Shown: positions 11,070 through 21,966, counted from the stretch's first letter. The stretch is 64,000 bases of DNA from Euryodendron excelsum (GCA_033060915.1 CM065384.1:35553501-35617500), one strand, 5' to 3'. Made by a program: numbers and translations. Notes: generated by a model not told the origin, from the sequence alone.

Positions 11070-11450
11070 TCCCAATGGGTGCTTAATGTTGACGGCTCCT
11101 CCACTGAAAGAGCAAGTGCGATCGGGGTCGAGGTCATCATGGTCACACTTGAAGGGCACAAACTCGAATATGCTGTCAAGTTCAAATTCCTCGCCTCCAA
11201 CAACGAGGCTGAATACGAAACCTTGATAGCTGGCCTCTGAATGGGGGCAAACCATATCCTAGTGCGCAGCGACTCTCAACTTGTGGTAGAACAGGTCCAA
11301 GGCGAATATGAGGCTAGGGAGACAAGATGCAAGAGTACTGCAAAATGGTCAAAACCCTGGCCAGAAAATTCCTCAAAATACTACTAGAAAGTGTACCAAG
11401 ACTGCAAAACGAGGAGGCAGATCAATTGGCCAAGATAGCCTCGCTTTAGG
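11070..11450 (+). pseudogene. Second RNase H domain (aRNH type), Tat element 1
   Basis: A second RNase H begins WVLNVDGSST with the first catalytic Asp, followed by NNEAEYETLIAGL with the catalytic Glu and an acidic motif (LVRSDSQL) near 11263. Dual RNase H domains are characteristic of the Tat lineage. TGA after IAGL at 11238 and a frameshift near 11325 interrupt it. Confidence 0.85.
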
Positions 11451-11589
11451 AGGATGACCCTGGGGTCCCTATGGAAGTGCTAGATTCGCCAAGCATTCAG
11501 AACCCCGAAATACTTAAGGTAGAACAAGAAGTGGAGTGGGCAACACCAATTAGAAACTACTTGGAGCGTGAATCCTTACCAGTGGACAA

Positions 11590-12771
11590 AGTTAAGGCAA
11601 GAAGGATCTAGTACAGAGCCAACAGGTACGCCCTCATCAACGGCATTCTGTATAAAAGGGGACACACCCTGCCCTGGCTAAGGTGTGCAGGAAAAATAGA
11701 CGCTGATTATATTTTGAGAGAAGTGCATGAAGGGGTCTACGACAGCCACTCACGAGGAAAGCTCTTGTCAAGAAGATCCTCCGGGTAACCTATTACTGGC
11801 CCACGATGGAAAGGGATGCCCAAGATTTCGTGAGGAAGTGTGGCAAGTGCCAAAGGTTTTCAAACATCCCAAGGCGACCGCCCCAGGAGCTAATGCCCAT
11901 TTAGAGCCCTTGGCCTTTCGCCCAATGGGGAATTGACATAGTGTCACCTTTGCCTTTGGGAAAAGGTCAGACCAAGTTCGCAGTGGTAGCCGTAGACTAC
12001 TTCACCAAGTGGGTTGAGGCTGAAGCCGTCGCCACCATCACTGAGTAGAAAATGAAGAATTTCCTGTGGAAGAACATCATATTTAGATTCAGGATCCCTA
12101 AAGTAATCATCACAGATAATAAGAAATAGTTCGAGGGCAGTCAGTTCGGTCAAATGTGTTCAGACCTCCAGATCAGCCATCACTTCTCTTCCCCAGAACA
12201 TTCCCAAGCCAACGGCCAGATCGAAGTCACCAACCAAACCATGTTCAACATTATCAAGGCGAAGCTAGAAAAGGCAAAGGGCTTATGGGCTGAGGAGCTT
12301 CTTAATATTTTGTGGGCCTACCAAATGACAGAGAGGGTGGCAACGGGGCACACCCCTTTCTCCCTAACGTTCGGGTCCAAAGCGGTCATCCCAGTGGAGA
12401 TAGGCCTGCATAGCCCCAGGGTCGAAATTTTCAAACAAGAGGGCAACAACGAAGCCCTGGAGGTGAGCCTAGACCTACTTGAAGGGAGAATGTTGCAAGC
12501 AGCCATGGAAGTAGCTACCTATCAACAAAGGGTGCACAAATATCATGACGCCAAAGTACAACCTAGGGCATTTAAAGTAGGAGATCTGGTTCTCAAAAGA
12601 GTCAATCAATCTACCAGGAAGCTTAGTGATGGGAAACTCGGGCCAAATTGGGAAAGGCCATACACAGTTAAGGGGTTCTCCAGAAAAGGGACCTATTAGC
12701 TAACCGGAATCGACGGCAAAGACCTCCCCAACCCTTGGCATGCTGAGCACCTAAGAAAGTACTATGTTTGA
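11590..12771 (+). pseudogene. Integrase domain, Tat element 1
   Basis: Starts with the HHCC zinc-binding region (VHEGVYDSH, later CGKCQ, frameshifted). The core starts near WGIDIVSPLPLGKG (first Asp), has VIITDNKK (second Asp) and GQIEVTNQ (Glu), so the DDE triad is visible. It is followed by the chromodomain-free C-terminal part with FKVGDLVLKR and ends WHAEHLRKYYV with TGA at 12769-12771. TAG codons replace Gln after TITE and after TDNKK. The last open stretch is 12154-12699. Confidence 0.92.
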
Positions 12772-12841
12772 TGTAACCAGCACTCATTAATGAAATCTTG
12801 GCACTTCAAACCCCCAAAATGATCGTCTACTCGCGTGACTC

Positions 12842-13530
12842 ATGAAACCCAAGGCTATTAAGCCCAACTGGTCAGTCTCGAAGACTAACCAGATAAGCTG
12901 AAAGGCCACAAGGCTACTTAGCCCAACTGGTCAGCCCCAACGACTGACCAGACAAGCCGAAAGGCCACAAGGCTCTTAAGCCCAAGTGGTCAGTCCCAAC
13001 GACTGACCAAACAAGCCGAAAGGCCACAAGGCTACTTAGCCCAACTGGTCAGTCCCAACGACTGACCAGACAAGCCGAAAGGCCACAAGGCTATTAAGCC
13101 CAATTGGTCAGTCCCCATGACTAACCAGACCAATCGAAAGGCCACAAGGCAACCATACTGCAACTGGTTAACCCCCAAGGCTGACCAGAAAAATAGAAGT
13201 CACGAGGCTACTAAGCGCAACTGGTCAGTTCCTAAGACTGACCAGACCGACCAAAAGGCTTCAAAACATAAAGCCTAACTGGTCAACCCCCAAGGCTGAC
13301 TAGAAAAATAGAAGTCACGAGGCTACTAAGCGCAACTGGTCAGTCCCTAAGACTGACCAGACCGACCCAAAGGCTTCAAAACATGAAGCCCAACTGGTCA
13401 GTCTTGAAGACTGACCAGCCAGACTCAGAAGGCTTGTAGCTTAACGAGTCCACCTGGTCAGTCCACGAGACTAACTAGATCCGCTTAGATAATCATAAGG
13501 GTACTGACCCCACCTGGTTAGTCCCATGAC
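12842..13530 (+). repeat. 59-bp tandem array with a hairpin in each unit, Tat element 1
   Basis: About eleven units between pol and the antisense gene. The best copies start at about 12902, 12961, 13020 and 13079, giving a 59-bp period. Each contains AAGCCCAACTGGTC and a strong inverted repeat, CTGGTCAGTC with GACTGACCAG around a 5-base loop. The distal units are more diverged. No ORF runs through it. Element 2 has a comparable array in the same place (37925-38515). Confidence 0.92.
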
Positions 13531-13660
13531 ATTACTGGTAAAAAAATAAAAAAGGGAAAAGGCAATCACATACATTTGAACAAAAGAGCACAGAGCACAG
13601 ATTAGAAGCAAAAAGGCATTTTCATTAATGGAAGGCAATTACAAAAAAAAAATAATAAAA

Positions 13661-15775
13661 TTACAAGGCTTGGGTCTGTTGATAAGCTCAGGATTGAGCA
13701 TCATCCTCCTCTTCTGCTGTAAGGGTCTAGTCTTCCCCACCAAGCGCTTGGGAGGTGATATCATCAGACAGCTTCAAGGCGGAAAAATCCAAGTCTAGGA
13801 AGAGCTTCTTTACTGTAACCTTAGCATCAATGAAACCCTCCATGTAAGCCTTGTTGACCTCCTCCTGGAAGGATGCCCAACCTTAAACTCCTCCACAGCC
13901 CTCTCTTGAGCAATTTTGAGCTGCCCCTCCAGCTCAACTACCCTCAAGCCCAGAGAGTCTCTAACTATTTCGAAGGCCTAAGTATCAAAAGTCAACGCTT
14001 CAACCTTCTTCTTAAGCTCTGCCGATTCGTCCATAATGGAAGATTTCTCTGCCTCAACAACTGCCTGGGATTCCTTGGCATCTTTAACCTTCTTCTCGAA
14101 ACTGCTGATCGACTCGGTCAAGGTCTCGATGACTTGACCTTTTTTAGAGCTCTCAGTCGTCTTTGCTTTCAAGCGAGTAGACATGCAGAGCACTTTCACA
14201 TGCAACTGCAAAAGGATGGGAGGATCAGTATCAATAAACCAGAGTAGTTAGATGAAAAATAAAAGTTAACCAGAATCATCACCTTGACAGCATCATGGTT
14301 TATACCCTTTGTCAGTTGGGCGTTATTCCAGTTGGCAAGGGGGCCCACGTCCTCCATACTGATGAATTGCTACATCCTCTCCCAAGTAGCCTGGACATCT
14401 TCCATAACGAGGGGCTCTCCCTGCTGAGCTGGAGGTGAAGGGCTCGTAGGTGTTGCTGCAGCAGGCGGAGGCATTCTAGCGCCAGACCTGGAAGACTGGC
14501 CAGGTGCCTGGGCAGCAGATGAAGCCTTAGCTACCAGGGGGGCAACCACCGCAGGACCCTTGTCAGGGGAATGCTCAACGGTCTTGCCCCCAGAGTTGGG
14601 CCAATGGCGCTTGCTAGGTCTCTCTCCAGTGGCCTTTGCCCTCACCATTTCCTCGAATTTCTTCCTAGTGGAGGATCCTATGTTCCTCTTGTCAAAACCC
14701 ATGGTAGGTCCTTGTCTTGCAAAGCACATAAAACAAAGGTTAGTGCACTCATTGAAAAACAGCTGCTATAAACATATCAAACTCACTCTTTTTAGCGCGA
14801 AGGGCTTCGATGGAAGGGTCTGGACCTAAGAGGTAGGCTACCAAACTCTCACCAGCTACAAGGGGCACCCAGTTCTTGACTGGGTGCTCCCTCACCCTTG
14901 CTAACCAACCTTCCCTCGACTCGTCCTCCAGCACAAGAAGGCGTGCTGAGCAAAAAAAAAAAGGATGATAATTAGACCACTACCTTAAGAAGGTATCAAG
15001 CATAAAAGCACGAAAGGCGCTTACCCTTCCTACCTGGTCTACCCCATTGTCTGGGTATGCGAGGCGTCTGATCGGTCACATCCTTTCAGTGGGCAATCTC
15101 CATACCCTCACCATAAACAAAGAAATACTTCTCCTTCCAGCGCTTGTGAGAGACTGGGAGATTAGTGATCAGAGCAGGCTGACCATCCCAAGCTGAGAAG
15201 TAATACTAGCCTAAGCTCTCACTCTCCGTTATTTTATAACAGAAAAAGAAGTCTTCAGGGGTTAAGATTTCCTCCTTTTTGGTAGCGGCCTTCCACAAGG
15301 CAGTACAACCTACAAGAATGCGCCATGAATTGGGCATGAGCTGCCCAAGAGCTAGCTTGGCCCTGCTCAAGACTTCCCTAATGGGAGGAGCAATGGGAAA
15401 CCTCAGCCCCCCGGTCAGTGCACTCTCATACACCATGATTTCTCCAGGGCGAGGGAGGCATGCTCTGTCCTCACTCCCAGGAACTCTACAGCTCATGGAG
15501 GCCAGGAACTGGTAGGCAGACCAAAGCTTTCTCACATTCGCCCCGTCTAGGATGAAGGCCTCGTGCCTCGCCTCGTGCCTACCGTCTGGGGCAGAGGGCG
15601 ACGTAGCTCTGGCCTCGGCCACAGCCATAGGGGCACTTTCAAAGGCGTCCACGATGGCCACAGGGCTCCTCGCCCTTGTTGGCCTTACCTCTTAGGTAAC
15701 ATCCCCAGTATCGGCCCCAGAGTAGTTCGCGAAGGCACTCGAAGCCTTGTCTGGCCCAACCCTATCCAGATCCAT
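13661..15775 (-). pseudogene. Antisense four-exon gene (aORF) of Tat element 1, transposase_28-like plus coiled coil
   Basis: On the strand opposite to gag-pol. Predicted exons: 15775-15025, 14945-14787, 14710-14283 and 14205-13661, each intron GT-AG. These joins keep one reading frame throughout (intron phases 1, 1, 0). Exon 1 has the putative gypsy-type transposon domain (RKLWSAYQFLASMSCRVPG, GGLRFPIAPPIREVL); exon 2 has YLLGPDPSIEALRA; exon 3 is basic then Pro/Ala-rich; exon 4 is a heptad coiled coil followed by AYMEGF. At least four in-frame stops and a frameshift near 13880 disable it. Antisense ORFs here are known in Tat elements; their function is not established. Confidence 0.82.
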
Positions 15776-16419
15776 CGAAGCAGTGCACTTAGAGCTGGAT
15801 GACAAGGTGATTAGGTGGGGATTCATGATCCTAGGCTATTCTATTTTGCAAAGAGTAGCGAAAGTAGACCTGGAAGCCTCTAAAATGCCCCAGTACACAG
15901 AATCGACAAAGGAGGGGTTGTCTATGAACCCTAGAGGGTATGTGGCCTTGACTCTCCACTCGTAATACCAGATGGCCTTCTATAAAAGCCAAAACATATA
16001 CCCACACGCCTTAAATACCTTGATGAGTAGAAAGGTTGAGAGGAATGTTTGAGTTTGCTTCGAACAACCAACAATGGCGGAAGAAAGGGGGAAGAAGATG
16101 AGAGAAATCACTTGCCGAATAACCCGACGAAGATGTGCCAAACGGAGGGCCCTTTGGTGAACCGCCAAGGTTTTATAGGCTCCCTCTTTTCAAAATCAAC
16201 GGCGTCGATTTGCACAGGGTTCACAGATCGAACGGTTGATGATGGTAACATCCAATCGATATACGAGGCCAACCCCACGAAGCCACGTGGCTTAAACCCC
16301 AAGGGTCACGTCGATTCGGTAGGCATAGTAATCATGATGGTTTTACAGTGCCATAAATGCGCTTCAGGGCCGGCGCTCCATGACTCTTTGAAATTCCCAT
16401 TGGCTGACCCTGGCTGCCA
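15776..16419 (-). promoter_or_regulatory. Likely 5' leader and promoter region of the antisense gene
   Basis: Non-coding in both strands as far as I can tell. Minus-strand CCTATAAAAC at 16170-16179 is a good TATA box about 395 bp upstream of the antisense ATG (15775). A related but decayed stretch occurs at the equivalent place in element 2 near 34970-35000 (GTTTCGAAAACGAGGG versus GATTTTGAAAAGAGGG here). A promoter is inferred, not shown. Confidence 0.5.
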
Positions 16420-16436
16420 AGGGAATTGGGGACATC
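16420..16436 (+). other. Polypurine tract of Tat element 1
   Basis: AGGGAATTGGGGACATC lies immediately upstream of the 3' LTR start TGATAATATG. This is the position and composition expected for the plus-strand primer. Confidence 0.7.
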
Positions 16437-16991
16437 TGATAATATGACAAGTCTAGCCGGTCTGCCCCTTCGATGGACAGACCGCATAAGCTTGGGCTAC
16501 GTCACCAGGCTAGGACTCCCGAACCCCTTCCCAAACTAGGCTTGCCATGGACCGAGAAGAGTAGAGGTCCAACAATACACCTGGCGCCGCCATTAAGGCA
16601 CCTCGAGATTCTCGCTTGATGATCAGCCCGCACGATCACATGATTGGGACGGCTCCCCCACGACTGGGGGCATGGTCCTTGGAGTCTAATATCAAGGCAC
16701 GATACATCCCACGATTTTGGATGCATAATTTGAGGGTAGGATTGGTTCTCCCATGAAGGTGCCCACGGTCTGAGCCAACACTCCAATAAAAAGGGGCAGT
16801 CATCATCTCTAAAAGAGGTACGAAACACATCAACCTTTGAGTATTGTTACTCTGCCCATTTCTCTCTAGCCTAACTTTGGCATCGGAGTGTCTTTGGCAG
16901 GCACCACACCGGTGTCCCAAGCAGGAGGATCCATCTCCTCTATTATTCGCATCAGTGGTCGAGAAGGACGTACAAATTTATTGCATCATCA
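16437..16991 (+). mobile_element. 3' LTR of Tat element 1
   Basis: 555 bp from TGATAATATG to CATCATCA, followed by the target duplication ACAAG at 16992-16996. It differs from the 5' LTR at roughly 50 positions, mostly C/T and G/A. Confidence 0.93.
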
Positions 16992-16996
16992 ACAAG

Positions 16997-17843
16997 CAAA
17001 TTCCCCCTTCTATCCAACCAGAAATTCCTCTCCCAAATACTTCATCACCAATTTCCAATAACCCAGCATATTATGCAAAACCCCCCCCCCCCCCCCCCCG
17101 GCCGCCGCAACAACCTCTCAGCACCCACTGAATCATAGTCCAAATTCCTATTCAATTCCACGTTTTCCTCCATCTTAGATAGGCCATCCCATTAGTCTTG
17201 AGGAAGAGCAATTTTGCTCACTAAACCACTGCTCTACCAAACTCCATGAAAACTTACATCAATGCCGAACTTCCCCTTTTGCCTTATGCAACTCCCACTG
17301 AATCAGCTTCAGATGACAGAACAGAACTCTCCTTGTCCTCTAATGCACAATCAAAATGGGAGTTAGGCAATTTATAGGCTTAAAAAACATGTCCAGACTC
17401 CAGACGGACCTCACCATCACAGGCTATCCCACCTGATTTCTAGGCTTTGAAAACAGGCCAGACTTTAGCCTAGAGCCCCCTTCCTAACAGAACTTGCCTA
17501 GGCCTAGTCTTGGGCTTGTGGCCTGATGGTTAGGAGAAGCATAAATAAGTCTGTGCCTAACCTTACTTGGGCCACCTCCCCCATATTTGCGACTCTAGGC
17601 TTTACTTGTTCTATCTCCTTCGATTCCAAGCCTTTTACCCTTATCGGCCCAGGAAAATCTGTGTACGCTAAAATCTTCCTACAATGGATCAATGGAATAG
17701 GCCCATTAGCATGTGGCCATCTCTTGGCCAAGGATCTAGAGAAAGATGCACATAAACTTACTATGATAAGGCAAGAAAAAAGGAAAATATTCAAACTATG
17801 TTAATAGTCTATATAACCTTATAACCACCGCCTTAACCATGAA
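16997..17843. other. Continuation of the interrupted LINE-like sequence; poly(C) tract; short ORF
   Basis: This resumes the sequence cut at 6813. It contains a run of 19 C at 17081-17099. A 92-codon plus ORF at 17526-17804 and its 96-codon minus shadow (17794-17504) have no domain I recognise. No RT or nuclease motif was found, so the LINE identity of this half is unproven. Confidence 0.3.
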
Positions 17844-17844
17844 A

Positions 17845-18216
17845 AATTATCCTCTGTGACCGTCGTGCCACATCATCATGTTTATATGGTATGACAGTTT
17901 ATTTGTGTAAAGCCATGTGTAGAGAGAGAAAATACTTTTTGAGGGTTGTATGGTAGCTTTTCAAATTTAAAATTCTCGCTATGTAAATAATTTCATACAT
18001 CACAATTTAACCACGTTCAACTCTTGCCAAGCGCAAGAGTTCCCCTAAAGTCGTTGGCCTAATAATTACCTAGTTTGTATAGGGTGGAGGGACTACACAG
18101 ATCTCGAGATTAGTTGAGGTGGATGCATGCTAGCCCAAACACTTGGTTAGCAAAAAAATAAAAAGAATGTCATACCACATAAACATGATGATGTGGTATG
18201 ACAGTCATGGATAATT
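17845..18216. mobile_element. MITE with ~45-bp terminal inverted repeats
   Basis: Left end AATTATCCTCTGTGACCG continuing through CCACATCATCATGTTTATAT. The right end is its near-perfect reverse complement (ACATGATGATGTGGTATGACAGTCATGG then ATAATT, written here in parts). Internal size is 372 bp, of which about 135 bp is a SINE-like insertion. No transposase. The superfamily cannot be decided because the TSD is unclear. Confidence 0.75.
18030..18167 (+). mobile_element. SINE-like 3' portion inside the MITE
   Basis: Contains ACCTAGTTTGTATAGGGTGGAGG, then GAGATTAGTTGAGGTG and ACACTTGGTTAGC followed by an A-rich tail. The same wording (TAGTTTGTGTGGGACAGG, AATTAGTCGAGC, ACACTTGGTTAG plus poly(A)) occurs at 51386-51564. 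I infer a common tRNA-derived SINE family. The 5' promoter part is not visible in this copy. Confidence 0.5.
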
Positions 18217-18338
18217 ACCACGTCATCGCACCCTTATCTTTTGTTTTTATATATTTGTACATATATACCCTTTTTTCACCCACCCCTACCCCCATTCACG
18301 AGTAACTATTCAATATAACGGTGATATCACGTCATTAT

Positions 18339-18845
18339 TGTGGGCCTAATAAGAGCCAATCTTGACACAAAGGATAATTAGCCCAAGAAGGTCGGCTCAA
18401 GTCTATCGACCTAGCAGGCCAGGCTTGCCCCGACCTTGGGCCAAATCCCAGGGGGGCTGGCCTAAGGATTATAGACCAAGCCCTATAAGGATTAGTAGGA
18501 GCAGCGAATACAAATCCCTTTCCTAAATGGACTAAGACAAATAAAGGATAAATCCAATATATTGTAAACTGACCTAAAAGGGGAGACTCTTAGGAGGAGA
18601 TTGATTCCAACTCCCAGAGAGAACATGACATTTCGAAACCCATAAATATTCCATGCACTAAAGAGGCAAGGTACGTTCACTTGAGTTCTAGCTATAAATT
18701 ATTTGTTCAATTCATTGTGATTAAGCTTGCTAACTTAATAATTAGAATGATATCAGCCCAAAGAGGGTCAACGCATTCTCATTGTGATTAAGTTCATCAA
18801 TTTGGTTCGTGTATTGAATCAAGTCTTCTAAAAATTCCACTTACA
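18339..18845 (+). mobile_element. 5' LTR of a third gypsy element
   Basis: 507 bp from TGTGGGCCTAATAAG to CCACTTACA, followed by a primer-binding site. A TATA-like CATAAATATTCC lies near 18640. A solo LTR of the same family is present at 45039-45562, which confirms both ends. No matching 3' LTR was found downstream, so the element is truncated. Confidence 0.82.
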
Positions 18846-18867
18846 ATTGGCATTGTCTATGGGAAGG
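18846..18867 (+). other. Primer-binding site of gypsy element 3
   Basis: ATTGGCATTGTCTATGGGAAGG directly follows the LTR and resembles the Tat-type ATTGGCGCCGTCTGTGGGAAG with CpG decay. (Written once, it spans 18846-18867.). Confidence 0.65.
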
Positions 18868-19940
18868 TCTAGCAAAAATGAGTACTAGCTTTCTTAGGAG
18901 GATGAGTTGAGCCCACCAGTAAGGAAACTGAAGATAGCTAAAACATTCCCAGTAATGAGGACGTACATTCGTCAGACCGCTAAGATAGTGCAGCTCGAAG
19001 TCAGGGAGGTCAACCAATAAGATCGAAGATACAAATCCTTCATGATAACCGATAGGGAAGACGAGAGGAACAATAGTGGGATCAATCCCATGAACTTGAA
19101 CCCCTTACCCTCTAGTGGCTGTCTATCTAGTAATGTATCGCCCCAGGTAGCCAAGCAGGAACTCCAACGGCCGGTTGAAGAGATAGCCCACCTTAGGTAT
19201 CAGGTAGAAGTTATGAGATGGGCAATTGCCAGAAGGGATGGATGAGTCGGCAGAAGATCACCAGGTCAGCGTAGAAAAAAGAGAACAAATTTTAGAATCA
19301 CGAGCCCCCTTACCACACGTTTGACTGTAAGTCACACCTCCAACACTCGACATTACAAGGATAGACAGAAAGATTGGCATCATAAGAGGAATCAAACTCC
19401 ACCTAGAGATCCGAAAAGAGCTGATTCAAAACAACAGGAATGGGTCTGATGGCTAAACGACCGGCTAGACAATAGGAACAAGCGCTGTACAGGACGGACT
19501 GCCCACAACATAGCCAAGAGAGCCCTCGACCAGATCGCGTCCAGACCTTTTACAGAGGAAATTATGGTCCGCCGACCTCCAAGAAAATTTATGCCGCCAA
19601 AGTTTACACCCTATGATGGGAAGTTGGATCCTTTTAGTCATGTTCGGCACTTTAAACAGATGATGGTTCTGTGGAGTGGAGACATGTCATTAATGTGCCA
19701 AATTTTTCCATCAAGTCTTGGAAAGGTAATTTTACGATGGTTCAACAAGTTACAGTCAAGATTAATAGTAAGTTGGAGACAACTCGCCGAGCTATTCACC
19801 GATTGCTTCATCACAAATAGCAAGTAGCCTAAAGAGGTAGACTGTTTGCTTACCTTACAGAAAAAAGATGGAAAAGGGTTACGAGTATAGAATAGATTTT
19901 CATATGCTGGTCTAGTTAGTCAAGTTTGATCAAATAAAGG
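18868..19940 (+). pseudogene. gag: gag remnant of gypsy element 3
   Basis: Many stops. The best-preserved part is 19564-19827, an 87-codon window with FMPPKFTPYDGKLDPFSHV followed by the RWFNKL-type core of the retrotransposon gag domain, matching gag of elements 1 and 2 in layout. No protease or RT follows, and sequence beyond about 19940 is unrelated. The element lost everything 3' of gag. Confidence 0.75.
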
Positions 19941-21950
19941 CCATTAGTTTATGTTCTCGATCTCTTTCCCTTTATATATAGGTATATCATGTATATATAT
20001 ATCATTTATATGTATGGATATATGTTTGCATATGTGGGTATGTGAAATTATATAGTTCGATGAGTTGTTTGGTCTACTGATGAATCTTTTGAAGTTGTAA
20101 AGTGCTCTGTAGGGGAGAAGTTGCTTAGTTTTCTACTAGTTTTATCTTCTAGTATAAATTAACTTTGTGAAAACCAAGTCTTTGACAGAGTGATTGGAAA
20201 AGGGCGGGATGGGATAAATCTTTGGTAGTTGGTGCATCAAGTTGGTCATGTCATGTGCCCCAAGTGGGAAAATATTGGCACTCTTAAAGTAGAAAAACAA
20301 TGTAATGGACAACGGAACGCTCGAGACAATTTAAGGTTTAAAGTGACAATTTCAAATGGGATTTTGTTTTTATATTTTTAATATTATTATAAAAGATTTT
20401 ATCTAATTTTTTGTTGGTAAATGGCTTTTCCTTCTTTCTTTTGAAGCTTACTCTTGATTTGGTTTTAGGCCTTCTGATTATAACCGGACTCTTTTTTCTG
20501 ATTTAGACCGGCCACTTTTAAAGAAAAAAAAAAAAAGGATATGTAACTATATAGAATCTTCATAACCTTGAGATATTAAAAACTTGGAGCTTCAAAAAAA
20601 TTTCTATTTATTTTAAACCAATGGGTTTTTTTATTTTATTTATTTTGTCTTATTTTATGGCTGGCTTTTTTTTTTTCATATGGAGCTGGGCTCTTTTTTA
20701 GAAATGACATAAAAGCCATAGGGCCAGGTGAGATTTTAAGAAATAGGAGATTTTATTCAATGTTTTTTTTTATTTTTAGAAAAAGTATTAAAAACTATAT
20801 AGTGTCTTTATTTATCATGTACAATTTTAAAAAATTTGAAGCCTATAACAAATATGTTATTTGTACAACTCATTTATCTTTTCGTTAAAACCGTATTTCT
20901 TTCATGAAGTTCACTAGTGCACTTGAGTTTGGGTTTCTTGTTTCACTAGTAATAAATCTCTTGTGGCCTAGTCTCAAAAAAATTGTCAAATTTTAAACTC
21001 AAGATTAAGGACGACAATTTGATCCAAAAAAACTTGAAACCTGTTTCCCCCCGCCCCTAATAACAGGGGTTTGGGGTATGAATAAATGAGTTAGGTGGGT
21101 TACAAGGAATAAAATAAAACCCGAAATAGGTTTTGGGGCAGTGTAAGTTTAAGTCACTTTGTCTCGAACCCTTTCCAATTATTTGTGAAATACATTAGAT
21201 AACACTATTACATACTAATGATTCAAAATACCTTTTCTTTGTTATAAGTAAATGGCAGGGTTTTGATGTTATCTTTTATATTTTAGAATTTAGCTTTTTT
21301 TTAATTTTATATTGTGTTTATGCTTATATAACTTGTATTATTTTTAATTTTGGAGAATTATTTTTATTTTGAGTCTTTGTGCGGGTTTAACCCAAACCCG
21401 ATTAGTTTGAGAGGATGGGAACTTGGTAGGAATGTTCAACCCATCATAGGTTTGGGGCAAGATACGTAGTGAAAATTTTTCATTAAGGGCAAGGTAAGGT
21501 TTAGTTTAACTTGTTCCAAATCTGACCTATTGTCATCCCTACTAAGGGATTTTTGAAATAACAATTTGTCCCTATCTCCACCAAGCTATCCTTGAGATTA
21601 ATATAAGGGAGCCCGCCCAAGTATGCCTATTAGTTATAGCGTTTGAGAATTTTTTTTAACTTGTGATTTTTCTTTGAAGCCTTGTTTGAGCATAAATATA
21701 TGTAAAATAATATTAAAAAATTTCAGGTTAAATTGGTAGGCTAGGGCGAGTTTGACAATGTAATTTTTTAAATGGGTGAGTTAAGATTTATTTCTAGATC
21801 CGATAAATATTATTTCTAGTTTATACCCGACTCACCCCTAGATTAATATAAGTAGTGATTTATTTTAAAGAAAAACACTTTTTTTTTTCGTGATTAAATG
21901 CTCTCCTTCTCCCTATCATGTAGTCTGTGTGACATTTTTTGGTTGAATGA
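19941..21950. other. AT-rich intergenic region, no gene seen
   Basis: Simple TATATA-type runs at 19970-20040 and several poly(T)/poly(A) tracts. Around 21040-21480 there are G-rich words (GGGGTTTGGGG, GGTTTGGGGCAA) like those in plant hAT-type MITEs, but I cannot define ends. No credible ORF. The last ~100 bp is the promoter of the next gene. Confidence 0.4.
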
Positions 21951-21958
21951 ATTGCCCT

Positions 21959-21966
21959 TATAAATA
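21959..21966 (+). promoter_or_regulatory. TATA box of the small-protein gene
   Basis: TATAAATA about 110 bp upstream of the ATG at 22078, followed by a C/T-rich leader. The inverted paralogue at 49785-50138 also has TATAAATA upstream (50279-50286), also followed by a C/T-rich leader. Confidence 0.7.

Larger units (their letters stand above)
6814..16991 (+). mobile_element. Tat-lineage Ty3/gypsy LTR retrotransposon, full structure, decayed
   Basis: A 10.2-kb element bounded by two 555-bp LTRs and a perfect 5-bp TSD ACAAG (6809-6813 and 16992-16996). Order on plus: LTR, primer-binding site, gag, protease, RT, RNase H, a second RNase H domain, integrase, hairpin tandem array, an antisense four-exon gene, polypurine tract, LTR. 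The second RNase H and the antisense gene between pol and the 3' LTR are established marks of the Tat lineage. By hand count the LTRs differ at roughly 50 of 555 positions (about 9%), mostly transitions, so the insertion is old. Numerous in-frame stops and frameshifts mean it cannot encode its own proteins. Confidence 0.92.

Noticed and set aside
12842..13530. 59-bp array as a satellite or CRISPR
   Set aside because: It is confined to a fixed position inside the Tat element and has a comparable counterpart in element 2.
17526..17804. 92-codon ORF as a host gene
   Set aside because: No recognised domain, lies in interrupted repeat-like sequence, no paralogue in the window; left as unassigned.
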